Shown: positions 26,532 to 35,708 of the stretch, piece after piece
Numbering within the stretch: the first letter of the stretch is position 1
Layout: each line of letters starts with the position of its first letter
Source: Rhizobium mesosinicum
GTDB lineage: Bacteria; Pseudomonadota; Alphaproteobacteria; Rhizobiales; Rhizobiaceae
Reading direction: 5' to 3'
DNA: 64,000 bases
Assembly: GCF_019511345.1 (NCBI RefSeq)
Contig: NZ_JAEUAK010000017.1
Span: 45,027-109,026 of the forward strand
Notes under the pieces: model-generated
The model's input: the letters and a program-made list of their open reading frames with translations, nothing else
Told to the model about the DNA's origin: nothing
Databases searched by the model: none
Position numbers and translations under genes: made by a program

Positions 26532-27269
26532 TCACATTCCCACGCTCAGGGTCGGGCGGACGGTGATGTCGTTGACGTCGACATCATCAGGCTGCTCGAT
26601 GGCGAAGCGGATCGCCCGGGCGATGGCGTCGGGCTTCAGGGCGATCTCCCGGAACGAGGCCATGGCCTCGGCCGAGAAAGGTTCGGTGATCGTATCGGCC
26701 AGCTCGGATTCGACGACACCCGGATAGATGCAGGTCACGCGCAGCTTCTTGTTTTCTTGGCGAAGACCATCGGAGATCGCCCGCACCGCGTATTTCGTTG
26801 CGCAATAGACGGCGGCGGTCGGCACCACCGACAGACCTCCAATGGAGGAGATGTTGATGATCTGCCCGCGCTCCTGCGCATTCATGATCGGCAGCACGGC
26901 GGCAATGCCGTAAAGCACGCCCTTGATATTGACGTCAATCATCCGGTCCCATTCCTCGACCTTGAGCGAGGACATCAGCGACAGCGGCATGACGCCGGCA
27001 TTGTTGATCAGCACGTCGATGCTGCCGAAAGCGTCGACCGCCGCCCTGGCGAAAGCCTCGACATCGGCACGGTCGGTGACGTCGAGAGCCCGGAATTCCA
27101 CGGTGCCGCCGCCATCGCGGATCTCCTTTGCCAATTGTTCCAACCGCTCGGTGCGGCGCGCGCCGATCATCAGCTTCGCGCCGGCCGCGCCCAGTTCGCG
27201 TGCGGTACCGGCTCCGATGCCGCTGCTGGCACCCGTGATCAATACCGTCTTTCCTTTGATACCAGTCAT
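26532..27269 (-). CDS. SDR family oxidoreductase
   Basis: This 245-residue short-chain dehydrogenase has TGASSGIGAGTA, an arginine-rich second strand (GARRTERLE) suggesting NADP use, NNAGV, the catalytic Ser in NISSIGG and Y-x3-K in YCATKYAV. The ATG at 27269 has GAGGAAAAGAGC upstream; the 26-residue extension is rejected. It is divergent from the AraC-type regulator, an arrangement often seen when the regulator controls the oxidoreductase. The downstream Atu4866-like gene overlaps its end. Confidence 0.92.
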   Translation of the reverse strand: MTGIKGKTVLITGASSGIGAGTARELGAAGAKLMIGARRTERLEQLAKEIRDGGGTVEFRALDVTDRADVEAFARAAVDAFGSIDVLINNAGVMPLSLMSSLKVEEWDRMIDVNIKGVLYGIAAVLPIMNAQERGQIINISSIGGLSVVPTAAVYCATKYAVRAISDGLRQENKKLRVTCIYPGVVESELADTITEPFSAEAMASFREIALKPDAIARAIRFAIEQPDDVDVNDITVRPTLSVGM

Positions 27270-27442
27270 GCTCTTTTCCTCATGCTTCGATGGGACCTCA
27301 GCCGAACGCTGCCGATCCATGTGCATGAGATTGGGCTTGAGGAGCACAAACCGATAGCAATCTTCTCCGGATTTCTTGCACGATCCTCCGAAAACGGCTG
27401 CAGGTGCTTGGCATTTATAGCAGCATCGGCCATGCTCTCTGC

Positions 27443-28318
27443 ATGGAAAAGATTACCGGTCTTGCAGAATTGATCGATCGCCATACTGGCACGGATGGCA
27501 GCTTCGACACAGCGCTGCCGCGCGTCGGCATCATACGATCCTCCGCGCGCACGGAGCCGATCCATACGCTCTACGAGCCCTCGCTCTGTATCGTGGCGCA
27601 GGGGCGCAAACGTGCTGTCATCGGCGACAGCGTGCATGTCTATGACGCCGCGCATTATCTCGTCGTCGGGGTCGACTTGCCCGTTATCGGTGCGGTCGTC
27701 GAGGCGAGCGCCAACCGACCCTATCTTTGTCTGAGGCTGCAGCTCGACCGCAGCCTGCTGGCCGAGATGCTTCCTGCCGTCCACGGAAGGCTGCCGGAAA
27801 GCCCGGCGGCGGGGGTGAGCGCGACGACGCCTGAACTTATCGATGCAGCCACGCGCATGCTGCGGCTGCTCGATACGCCTGACGATGCCGAGGTTTTGGC
27901 ACCACTGATCGAGCGGGAAATCCTCTATCGTCTCATCCGGGGGCCGCAGGGCGCGCTCTTGCGGCAGATCGCCAATGGCGAGAGCCGGCTCAACCAGATC
28001 GGTCGGGCGATCGATTTCGTGCGGAAGAATTTCAGCGAGCCTTTCGCCATCGACCATCTGGCTTCGGTGGCGGGCATGAGCGCCTCATCCTTCTACGAGC
28101 ATTTCAAGACGGTGATGGCGATGAGCCCGCTGCAATTCCGCACCCAGCTTCGCCTGCAGGAGGCGCGGCGGCTGATGGTGACCGAGGGTTTGAGCGCTGC
28201 CGAGGCGGGTTTCCGCGTTGGGTATGACAGTCCTTCGCAGTTCAGCCGCGATTATGTGCGCGTGCACAACGTCCCGCCACGGCGGGATATCGAGCGGATG
28301 CGCGCCTCCGCCGGGTAA
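27443..28318 (+). CDS. AraC family transcriptional regulator
   Basis: This 291-residue regulator has an N-terminal sensor resembling AraC_N (LYEPSLCIVAQGRKRAVIGD, then YDAAHYLVVGVDLPV) and a C-terminal double helix-turn-helix (IDHLASVAGMSASSFYEHFKTVM and AAEAGFRVGYDSPSQFSRDYVR). The signalling molecule is unknown. The ATG at 27443 gives the family-like start MEKITGLAELI; the upstream 13 residues are not needed. It is divergent from an SDR gene with 173 bases between, so the SDR is the natural candidate target. Confidence 0.92.
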   Translation: MEKITGLAELIDRHTGTDGSFDTALPRVGIIRSSARTEPIHTLYEPSLCIVAQGRKRAVIGDSVHVYDAAHYLVVGVDLPVIGAVVEASANRPYLCLRLQLDRSLLAEMLPAVHGRLPESPAAGVSATTPELIDAATRMLRLLDTPDDAEVLAPLIEREILYRLIRGPQGALLRQIANGESRLNQIGRAIDFVRKNFSEPFAIDHLASVAGMSASSFYEHFKTVMAMSPLQFRTQLRLQEARRLMVTEGLSAAEAGFRVGYDSPSQFSRDYVRVHNVPPRRDIERMRASAG

Positions 28319-28331
28319 GCGCAAAGAGAAA

Positions 28332-28362
28332 GGGCGGCCTTGAATGCCGCCCTGCCCTTTTT
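28332..28362. terminator. Intrinsic terminator between the AraC gene and the chemoreceptor
   Basis: GGGCGGC-CTTGAAT-GCCGCCC is a seven-base-pair GC stem followed on the plus strand by TGCCCTTTTT. It sits between two convergent genes and probably stops transcription of the AraC gene, and perhaps both. Confidence 0.75.
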
Positions 28363-28382
28363 CGTTTCCGGAGAGATCGTTC

Positions 28383-30326
28383 TCAGAACTCGGTCCAGTC
28401 CTCCTGGACAGCGACGGCTGCGGCCGCCGGCTTGCCACCGAAGGCCTTGCTAATCTTGCCGGCGAGCGCACGGGCCGGAGAAGCAACCGGGCGGGACGCG
28501 GCGGTTGCTGCAACCGTTCTCTGGACCGGAGCGGCAGCCTGGGCGCCGAGCTTGAACTGGCGCAGCAGGTCGTCGAGGGCGGCCGCTTCCTGGGCGAGCG
28601 CGTGGCTTGCGGCCGTCTGCTCCTCGACCATCGCGGCGTTCTGCTGGGTACCCTGGTCCATGTTGTTGACGGCGGTATTGATCTCCTGCAGGCCGATCGA
28701 CTGTTCGCGGGTGGCCGTGACGATCGCGCCCACATGGCGGTTGATTTCCTGAACCTCGGCGACGATCGCTTCCAGCGCCTTGCCGGTTTCACCGACGAGG
28801 CCGACGCCCGAATTGACCTGTTCGCTCGACGTGTTGATCAGTGCCTTGATTTCCTTGGCGGCATTTGCCGAGCGCTGGGCGAGCTCGCGCACTTCCTGGG
28901 CGACGACGGCGAAGCCCTTGCCGGCTTCACCGGCGCGCGCGGCTTCGACGCCGGCGTTCAGAGCGAGAAGGTTGGTCTGAAAGGCGATATCGTCGATGAC
29001 GCCGATGATGTTGGAGATCTCGCCCGAGGACTTTTCGATCTGCTGCATGGCCGAAACCGCTTTGCGGACGACTTCGCCGGATTTTTCAGCGCCGAGGCGG
29101 GTGCGCTCGACGAGGTTGCCGACATCTTCGGCGCGCTTGGCGGAGTCGCGTACCGTCGTGGTGACTTCTTCGAGAGCGGCGGCGGTCTCCTCGACGGCAG
29201 CTGCCTGCTGTTCCGTGCGGTGGGCGAGATCGTCGGCGGCAGAGCGGATTTCGCTGGCGCCAGCGTTGATCGCCGAAGCGTTGCGGCCAACGGATTGCAG
29301 GGCAGCCTGCAGCTTTTCGAGGGCATTGTTGAAGTCGTTGCGCAGGCTGTCGTATTGCGGCGCGAAGGGGGTGTGGATGCGGGCTGCGACATCGCCATTG
29401 GCAAGACCTGCAAGACCACCGGCCAGAGCTTCGACAGCAAAGCGGAGTTCGCCTTCTTCACGAGCCTTCTGCTCATCGCTGATCTGACGCTGGCGCTCGG
29501 CTTCGCCGCGCATGCGATCGGTTTCGCCGGCAAGCTGCTGCTTTTCAATCGCCGCTTCTTTGAACACCAGCACGGACTGGGCCATGCGGCCGACTTCGTC
29601 CTGCCGGTCGGTGGCCGGGACTTCGATATTGTTGTCGCCGCTGGCCAGTCGCCCCATGGCGGCAGTCATGCCGACGATCGGGCGAACGATCGTGCGCGAC
29701 AAGGCCCAAGCGAGAGCGGCGGCAGCAAGCGCGGCAGCAATACCGCCGGCCAGAAGGGTGGTCTTGAGATCGCTATTGGCGTCAAGCCGAGCGGCAGCGA
29801 GAGCCGTGGAGTTCTCGCGAGCAAGCGACTTGATCTTGGCGGAAGCGGCGCGGAAGCCGTCGAGTTGGCCCTTGGTGGCGTTGACGCCGATCTTGACGAT
29901 GTCTGCGATCGGGGTTTCGGTTTCCTTGCGCGCCTTGGCCTGCGGCTCGGCGAGCTCATGGAAATAGAGGTCTGCAGCCTTCTGCATGTCGTCGATCATC
30001 GACACCAGTTCAGGTTGGGAAGCAGCGGTCTGCTTGGCGGCGGCAATCGCCTTCAGCATGCGTTCGCGGTTGGCGAAAATATCGGCATAGGTGCTGTCGC
30101 TGCGGAAGAGGATGAAGCCACGCAGGTTGACGGCCTGCTCGAGCATCGCCTGCAGCGCGTCATCGATCTGGTTGACCAGAAGCTCGGATTTTTCCTGCTC
30201 GGCGGAAGCGCTCGCCGAGGCGGTTGCCTTGGAATAGACGAAAGCGGAAACGGATACGAAAATAAGGATGAGCGCTGCGAACGTGGCCGCAAGCTTCCCG
30301 TTCAAGGATATGTTTCGGGCGAACAT
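28383..30326 (-). CDS. Methyl-accepting chemotaxis protein with CheR-tether-like C-terminus
   Basis: This is a 647-residue transmembrane chemoreceptor. TM1 is near 10-32 and TM2 near 188-210; between them lies an all-helical ligand-binding region (CHASE3/four-helix type) of about 155 residues. HAMP units follow, then the signalling hairpin with the invariant tip IAFQTNLLALNAGVEAARAGE and RELAQRS. The last residues are EDWTEF; the pentapeptide DWTEF resembles the tether that recruits CheR/CheB at receptor C-termini. The ligand is unknown. It stands between dxs and tlyA; I recall an MCP in this area in Sinorhizobium too, with a different sensor. Confidence 0.94.
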   Translation of the reverse strand: MFARNISLNGKLAATFAALILIFVSVSAFVYSKATASASASAEQEKSELLVNQIDDALQAMLEQAVNLRGFILFRSDSTYADIFANRERMLKAIAAAKQTAASQPELVSMIDDMQKAADLYFHELAEPQAKARKETETPIADIVKIGVNATKGQLDGFRAASAKIKSLARENSTALAAARLDANSDLKTTLLAGGIAAALAAAALAWALSRTIVRPIVGMTAAMGRLASGDNNIEVPATDRQDEVGRMAQSVLVFKEAAIEKQQLAGETDRMRGEAERQRQISDEQKAREEGELRFAVEALAGGLAGLANGDVAARIHTPFAPQYDSLRNDFNNALEKLQAALQSVGRNASAINAGASEIRSAADDLAHRTEQQAAAVEETAAALEEVTTTVRDSAKRAEDVGNLVERTRLGAEKSGEVVRKAVSAMQQIEKSSGEISNIIGVIDDIAFQTNLLALNAGVEAARAGEAGKGFAVVAQEVRELAQRSANAAKEIKALINTSSEQVNSGVGLVGETGKALEAIVAEVQEINRHVGAIVTATREQSIGLQEINTAVNNMDQGTQQNAAMVEEQTAASHALAQEAAALDDLLRQFKLGAQAAAPVQRTVAATAASRPVASPARALAGKISKAFGGKPAAAAVAVQEDWTEF

Positions 30327-30652
30327 CGGTCAATTTCTCCTGGCGTCAAAAGGCGCGACAAGGGGCGGCCGCTGCGAAACGCAGCCACAAGACTTCTCGG
30401 TAAGGAACATGATCGGCGGGGAGGACGCGGCGCCTTCATGGCACGAAGCGATTCAAAAGCGAACCGCTGCAATCACCCGGGAACCTATGGGAGGAGGGAT
30501 TTAAATTTGTTTAAATTGTGCGCTGCAACAGGGATCTGTTTAGAGAAATATATCATCGCTATCCGTTCCCGTTTTCAACGTGGCGGGGCTCAAAGCGGGT
30601 CCTATCGACAAAAATGCTTGCAACCGGCAGCTTTGCCGGTCATTCACAGCCG
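30327..30652. other. Intergenic region between the chemoreceptor and tlyA
   Basis: This stretch of 326 bases has no convincing gene. At 30509-30527 there is an AT-rich near-repeat (TTTAAATTTG followed by TTTAAATTGT). Promoters for the chemoreceptor (leftward) and tlyA (rightward) should be here. If tlyA starts at the alternative ATG 30614 the gap shortens. Confidence 0.5.
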
Positions 30653-31399
30653 ATGTCGGATCAGAACAGCCAGCGCCTCGACCAGCTTCTCGTCACCCTC
30701 GGCCTTTTTGCGAGCCGTTCGCGGGCGCGCGATGCCGTCTCACGGGGCACTGTGAAGGTTGCCGGCAAGGTGGTGACGAAGGCCGGCGCCGTCTTCGACC
30801 CGGACGCAGCAATCGAGATCGACGACCCGGCGCAGGACTATGTTTCGCGCGCGGCCTTGAAGCTCGTGGCAGTACTCGACCATTTCGGGCTCGACCCGGC
30901 CGGGCGGCACTGTCTCGATGTCGGCGCTTCGACTGGCGGCTTCACTGAAGTGCTGTTGGAGCGGGGGGCTGCGCATGTGACGGCTGTCGATGTCGGCCAT
31001 GGCCAGATGCATCCGAGGATCGCTGCCGATCCGCGGGTAACCAATATCGAAGGACTCAATGCCCGCAATCTGACGGTTGAGGATATCGGCGAGCCCGTCG
31101 ATTTCATTGTGTCGGACGTCTCCTTCATTTCGCTGAAGCTGGCGCTTGCTCCGGCGCTCGATATTGCCGAGCCAGGTTCGCTCGCCGCTGTTCTCGTCAA
31201 GCCGCAGTTCGAGGCAGGGCGCGAGGCGATCGGCAAGGGCGGACTACTCAAGGATCCGTCTTCCGGGCCTGGTGTGGCGGCAGAGCTGGAGCGCTGGTTT
31301 ACTGAGGATATGGGCTGGAAGAGTTTCGGGCTCATCCCCTCCCCCATTTCGGGCGGAGACGGCAATCAGGAATTTCTACTGGCAGGGACGAAAGCGTGA
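30653..31399 (+). CDS. tlyA: TlyA-like S4-domain ribosomal RNA methyltransferase
   Basis: This 248-residue protein starts with an S4 RNA-binding domain (RLDQLLVTLGLFASRSRARDAV) followed by a Rossmann methyltransferase with the SAM motif LDVGASTGGFTEVLL. TlyA proteins 2'-O-methylate 16S and/or 23S rRNA; the old name hemolysin is misleading. The ATG at 30653 was preferred on family grounds; 30614 and 30518 are in-frame alternatives and no strong ribosome site decides. The stop overlaps the next start as GTGA. Confidence 0.93.
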   Translation: MSDQNSQRLDQLLVTLGLFASRSRARDAVSRGTVKVAGKVVTKAGAVFDPDAAIEIDDPAQDYVSRAALKLVAVLDHFGLDPAGRHCLDVGASTGGFTEVLLERGAAHVTAVDVGHGQMHPRIAADPRVTNIEGLNARNLTVEDIGEPVDFIVSDVSFISLKLALAPALDIAEPGSLAAVLVKPQFEAGREAIGKGGLLKDPSSGPGVAAELERWFTEDMGWKSFGLIPSPISGGDGNQEFLLAGTKA

Positions 31400-32646
31400 G
31401 CACGGAAACCATCACCATCGACAGGCTCGGCGCAAAGGGCGACGGCATCGCCAACGGCAATAACGGGCCAGTCTATGTGCCCTTCACGCTGCCGGGCGAG
31501 ACGGTCGCGATCGCCCGCGTCAAGGACCAAGGCACGGTCATGTCGATCGCCTCTGCCTCCGCCGACAGGCAGGAGCCGCCTTGCCGGCATTTCGGGCCTC
31601 ACGGCGTCAACGGTACATGCGGCGGCTGCACGCTGCAGCATATGGCTGATGCGCCCTACCGCGCCTTCAAACGGCAGCTCGTCATTGATGCGCTGAGGTC
31701 CAAGGGACTGGCGCCCGAGGTCGGCGAGATCGTCGCTGCCCATCCCGGCGAGCGGCGGCGGGTGGTATTCGCCGCGCGCAGGACCGAGAAGGAGATGCTT
31801 GTCGGATTCAACCAGGCCGAAAGCCATCACATCGTCGCCATAGAGGAATGTCCCATCTCGTCGGCAGGGATCATCTCCCGGCTGCCGGCGATCAAGGCGG
31901 TCGGGGCGGCAGTCGCGACCAATGCCGATGCCTTCCGGATTGCGGTTCTGGAAACGCTCTCCGGCCTCGATCTGGCTGTCGAAGGCGTGAAGAAGCTTTC
32001 CGACCAGCAGCGCCGCAAGGCGGTCGAGATCGTCCTCGGCCTTCGCGGCATCGCCCGCGTTTCGCTCGATGGCGAAATTCTCATCGAGCCTGCGAAACCG
32101 ATCGTCGAATTCGGCGGCGTGCAGGTTTCCCCGCCCGCCGGCGGCTTCACGCAGGCGACGAAATCGGCTGAAGAGGCGATGGCGAAGCTCGTGCTTGCCC
32201 ATGTCGGCAAAGCCAAGCGGATCGCCGATCTCTTCGCGGGCGCGGGCACATTTTCGCTGCAGCTTGCCCGTCTCGGCCGCGTGCACGCCGTCGAGGGCGA
32301 CGGCAAGGCGATTGCGGCGCTCGACCATGCAGCTCGCAACACTCAGGGGCTGAAGCCCGTGACAGTCGAAAAGCGCGATCTCTTCCGCCGCCCGCTGATG
32401 ACCTCTGAGCTCAAGGCCTATGACGCCGTCGTCTTCGACCCACCGCGGGCAGGCGCGGAATTCCAGTGCAAGGAATTGGCACGTTCGGCGGTGAAGAAGG
32501 TTGTTGCGGTAAGCTGCAATCCAGTCACGCTTGCCCGCGACCTCGCGCTCCTCGTCGAAGGCGGATACCGGATCACCTCGGTCACGCCCATCGACCAGTT
32601 CCTCTGGACCGCGCATGTCGAGGTCGTGGCGACGCTGGAGAAATAG
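31396..32646 (+). CDS. TrmA/RumA-type 5-methyluridine RNA methyltransferase
   Basis: This 416-residue protein has a TRAM-like N-terminus, an Fe-S cluster cysteine set (PCRHFG, CGGCTLQHM and ECPI) and the SAM domain with DLFAGAGTFSLQLA. The catalytic Cys lies in VVAVSCNPVTLARDL, and VVFDPPRAGAE is the active-site block. The family makes m5U in tRNA or 23S rRNA; the exact site is unknown (RlmD-like is most likely). It starts with a GTG overlapping the tlyA stop by four bases, so the pair is translationally coupled. Confidence 0.93.
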   Translation: MSTETITIDRLGAKGDGIANGNNGPVYVPFTLPGETVAIARVKDQGTVMSIASASADRQEPPCRHFGPHGVNGTCGGCTLQHMADAPYRAFKRQLVIDALRSKGLAPEVGEIVAAHPGERRRVVFAARRTEKEMLVGFNQAESHHIVAIEECPISSAGIISRLPAIKAVGAAVATNADAFRIAVLETLSGLDLAVEGVKKLSDQQRRKAVEIVLGLRGIARVSLDGEILIEPAKPIVEFGGVQVSPPAGGFTQATKSAEEAMAKLVLAHVGKAKRIADLFAGAGTFSLQLARLGRVHAVEGDGKAIAALDHAARNTQGLKPVTVEKRDLFRRPLMTSELKAYDAVVFDPPRAGAEFQCKELARSAVKKVVAVSCNPVTLARDLALLVEGGYRITSVTPIDQFLWTAHVEVVATLEK

Positions 32647-32860
32647 TCACCTGCGGACTCGCGACCGTGAAACGGCATCGCAGCGCGGGGGTTAAGCGCG
32701 CTGCGAACGGCGAGGCCGTGAGTAAATTCGGACAAGGGTGTCGTACGAAATACGCCACGCGCCCGGACGGTTGGGGGATCCGTCTTCCCTTCAATAATTA
32801 GATCGTGCTTAAGGGAAGCTTTAAATTGACATTTGATAATAACCACTGATTTTTAGGGGC

Positions 32861-33613
32861 TCAGCGGCGCAGGAAAGCCTCGAAGGCAGCGCGAGCCTCA
32901 GCGCTTTTAAGGCGTGCGGCGAAATGGCGAGCCTCTTCATCAATGCGCGCGATGATCTCCTCCCGCGGCCCGCGAAGGAGGTCGCGGGCGATCTTCAGCG
33001 CTTCCGGCGGTTTGGCGGCAAGCTTTGCGGCCGCAGCCATCGTGTGGCTTTCCACCTCTTCCGGTACCGTCACCTTCCAGATCAGGCCGGCTTGTCTCGC
33101 GTCCTCGGCCGTGAAGCCTTCGCCGGCGGCAAGCATGGCGAAAGCCCGCTGATGGCCCATAATGCGCGGGACGATCAGGCTGGAGGCCGCTTCCGGCACC
33201 AGTGCCAGATCGACGAAGGGCGTGCGGAATTGACTGCGGTCGGAGGCAATTGTCAGGTCGCAATGCAGGTTGAGCGTCGTGCCGATGCCGATCGCCAGGC
33301 CATCGACACCTGAAACAAGAGGCTTTTCGGCATTGGCGAGCGCATAGAGGAAATCGACGAGCTCCCGCCCCATGCCGCCGCCCTGGGCTGCGGCGAGGAA
33401 ATCGCCGATATCGTTGCCGGCCGAAAAGCTGCCCTCAGTGCCGAGAAAGACCGTCACCCGGATGCCAGCATCGCCGTTTGCGGCATTCAGGGCGTCCGTC
33501 ATCGCGCGATACATATCGCGGGTGAAGGCGTTCTTCTTTTCCGGCCGGTTGAAGCGGATGATCTGGACAGCCGGATTTTCTGCGGATCGCTCGATGATGA
33601 CGGGATCACTCAT
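32861..33613 (-). CDS. Enoyl-CoA hydratase/isomerase family protein
   Basis: This 250-residue crotonase-fold protein shows IIRFNRPEKKNAFTRDMY, the oxyanion-hole block GSFSAGNDIGDF, GLAIGIGTTLNLHCDLTIASD and LVPEAASSLIVPRIMG. One catalytic Glu is visible in the last block (PEAAS). Crotonase activities vary; hydration in fatty-acid oxidation is most likely given the upstream dehydrogenase. The ATG at 33613 has GAGGAGC upstream. It lies 10 bases after the dehydrogenase stop, so the two form an operon. Confidence 0.92.
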   Translation of the reverse strand: MSDPVIIERSAENPAVQIIRFNRPEKKNAFTRDMYRAMTDALNAANGDAGIRVTVFLGTEGSFSAGNDIGDFLAAAQGGGMGRELVDFLYALANAEKPLVSGVDGLAIGIGTTLNLHCDLTIASDRSQFRTPFVDLALVPEAASSLIVPRIMGHQRAFAMLAAGEGFTAEDARQAGLIWKVTVPEEVESHTMAAAAKLAAKPPEALKIARDLLRGPREEIIARIDEEARHFAARLKSAEARAAFEAFLRR

Positions 33614-33623
33614 TTTCAGCTCC

Positions 33624-35399
33624 TCAGGCAAGAACGGCGCGAGCGGCAGCAAAGCTTTCGGCGCCATGGACGACACGGTCCTTCAGCGCCGCCGTTTCGG
33701 ACAGCAGGTTTTCGGCCGTAAAGCGGCAGAGCGCGATACGCCCTTCGCCTAGTCCGTCTGCCGTGTTGGCAAGGCCGCCCTTGGCAAGATAGCATCCGGT
33801 GAGAACGAGGCCGAAAAGGCGCAGATAGGGCGTGGCACCCGATAGCGCCTCCGCCGACCTGCCTTCGGCGAGGCGCTCAAGAAGCCAGCTTGTGGCGTCC
33901 TCAAGATCGGCAAGGGAAGATCCCAGCCTGTCGGCCGTCGCGCCGAAACCGTCGAGGTTTGAACTACGGACAGCCTCTGCGATCGCCTTCAACTCGGTAA
34001 TGAAGCCCCTGACCTGCTTGCTATCGGACAAAGGCAGCTTGCGAGTGACGAGATCGATCGCCTGAATGCCGTTCGTGCCTTCATAGATCGGGGCGATGCG
34101 GGCATCGCGAAGGTAGCGGGCAGCACCCGTCTCCTCAATGAAGCCCATGCCGCCATGCACCTGGATGCCGAGGGAAGCGACATCGACGCCGGCATCCGTC
34201 GCAAAGGACTTGGCGATCGGCGTCAGCAGCGCTGCCCGTTCCCGCCAATGCTCCTGGCGTTCCGTGGCGCGATGGGCCATGTCGATCGCGTGCGCGCAGG
34301 CATAGGTGATGGCGCGCGACCCCTGCGTCAGCGCCTTCATCGTCAGCAGCATCCTGATAACATCGGGATGTTCGATGATCGGGCTCATGCCGGAGCCGCG
34401 CCAGCCGGGCGCCTTGCCCTGCGTGCGCTCCTTCGCATAGGCGATCGCCTTCTGCGTCGCCGCTTCGCAGATCGCCACGCCCTGCATGCCGACGGCGAGG
34501 CGGGCGTTATTCATCATCGTGAACATGCAGGCGAGGCCCTTGTTCTCCTCGCCGATCAACCAGCCGACAGCGCCCTTCCCGCCGAATTTGCCGTCGCCAT
34601 AGATCATGGTGCAGGTGGGCGAGCCATGGATGCCGAGCTTGTGCTCAAGCGAATGGCAGTGGAGATCGTTGCGGGCGCCGAGCGAGCCGTCTTCGTTAAC
34701 GAGGAATTTCGGCACGAGGAAGAGCGAGATGCCGCGCGTACCATCAGGCGCATCCGGCAGGCGGGCGAGGACGAGATGGATGATGTTCTCGGCCGCATCG
34801 TGCTCACCCCAGGTGATGAAGATCTTCTGGCCGAAAATGCGATAGGTGCCGTCCTCGCGGCGTTCGGCGCGCGCCTTCAGCACCCCGAGATCGGAGCCTG
34901 CATGCGGTTCGGTCAAGTTCATGGTGCCGGTCCATTCGCCAGAGACCATGCGCGCAAGATATTTTTCCTTGAGAGCGGCACTGCCATGAACGTTCAGCGC
35001 TTCGATGGCGCCCATGGTCAGCGTCGGGCAGAGGGCGAAGGCCATGGAACCGGAATTCCACATTTCCAGCGCTGCGACATTCAGCATATGCGGCAGAGCC
35101 TGGCCACCGAATTCCTCCGCCGCCGTCAGGCCGTTCCAGCCGCCGGCTGCCCAGTTGCGGTAGAGATCGCGCCATCCATCGGGCGTTTTCACCTCACCGT
35201 TGGAAAGACGGGCGCCCTGGCGATCGCCGACGTCGGCGAGAGGGGCGATTTCCTCCGTGGCAAATCGTCCCGCCTCTGCAAGGATGGCTTCTACGAGATC
35301 CTCGCCGAGATCGCTTAGAGGACCGCCGTCGATCGCCTCCGCCATGCCGGCAACATGCTTCAGCGTGAACGCGATTTCCTGGACGGGCGCTTTATACAT
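33624..35399 (-). CDS. Acyl-CoA dehydrogenase, long form
   Basis: This 591-residue FAD enzyme oxidises acyl-CoA to trans-2-enoyl-CoA. It carries the extended N- and C-terminal regions typical of the ~590-residue bacterial class. Visible motifs: TGTMNLTEPHAGSDLG, KIFITWGEHD, QVHGGMGFIEE and RIAPIYEGTNGIQAIDLV, the last including the catalytic Glu of acyl-CoA dehydrogenases. The enoyl-CoA hydratase gene follows 10 bases later, giving two consecutive beta-oxidation steps. An operator-like palindrome lies 76-91 bases upstream. Confidence 0.95.
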   Translation of the reverse strand: MYKAPVQEIAFTLKHVAGMAEAIDGGPLSDLGEDLVEAILAEAGRFATEEIAPLADVGDRQGARLSNGEVKTPDGWRDLYRNWAAGGWNGLTAAEEFGGQALPHMLNVAALEMWNSGSMAFALCPTLTMGAIEALNVHGSAALKEKYLARMVSGEWTGTMNLTEPHAGSDLGVLKARAERREDGTYRIFGQKIFITWGEHDAAENIIHLVLARLPDAPDGTRGISLFLVPKFLVNEDGSLGARNDLHCHSLEHKLGIHGSPTCTMIYGDGKFGGKGAVGWLIGEENKGLACMFTMMNNARLAVGMQGVAICEAATQKAIAYAKERTQGKAPGWRGSGMSPIIEHPDVIRMLLTMKALTQGSRAITYACAHAIDMAHRATERQEHWRERAALLTPIAKSFATDAGVDVASLGIQVHGGMGFIEETGAARYLRDARIAPIYEGTNGIQAIDLVTRKLPLSDSKQVRGFITELKAIAEAVRSSNLDGFGATADRLGSSLADLEDATSWLLERLAEGRSAEALSGATPYLRLFGLVLTGCYLAKGGLANTADGLGEGRIALCRFTAENLLSETAALKDRVVHGAESFAAARAVLA

Positions 35400-35708
35400 C
35401 TTATTTCCTCCGCATTCAGCTCACGCCCGGCAAAGCCGGTGCATAAGCGCCTCCATCCGAAGAGCTAATTGATTTTTACGTAAACGTCAATTTAGTTTCC
35501 GTCGATAATCTCGATCGAGAGCGCCTTTCCGCTTGTGCACTCGCCCAAACAAACGTCATGGAGAATCTCTAAGCGTGTCGCGGTCTTTCAGGTCGGCAGC
35601 CGCGCAGTAGGTCTTTGTTTTGCGCGTGCCGTCATCGCAAAACCACTGTGCAGTTTTGAGTGACATGCTTTAGTAGAACTGATCGTTTTCGCGAGAGGAT
35701 CGGCAATA
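35400..35708. other. Intergenic region between acyl-CoA dehydrogenase and ZntB genes
   Basis: This 309-base divergent region holds the palindromic operator candidate at 35475-35490 and no coding frame I can support. Both outward promoters should lie here. Confidence 0.6.
35475..35490. promoter_or_regulatory. LiuR-like (MerR family) operator candidate
   Basis: TTTACGTAAACGTCAA is an imperfect palindrome (six of eight positions match between halves). It closely resembles the site I recall for LiuR, the MerR-type repressor of branched-chain and fatty-acid oxidation genes in proteobacteria (forms such as TTGACGTTTACGTAAA). It lies 76-91 bases upstream of the acyl-CoA dehydrogenase start, a sensible position for repression. 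No liuR gene is in the window. Confidence 0.55.

Noticed and set aside
28344..30755. 803-codon plus-strand open frame
   Set aside because: It is antisense to the chemoreceptor at 28383-30326, whose protein has all receptor motifs; the plus frame has no family-like sequence.
32826..32831. TTGACA consensus -35 word
   Set aside because: Followed by no convincing -10 box and no plus-strand gene downstream.
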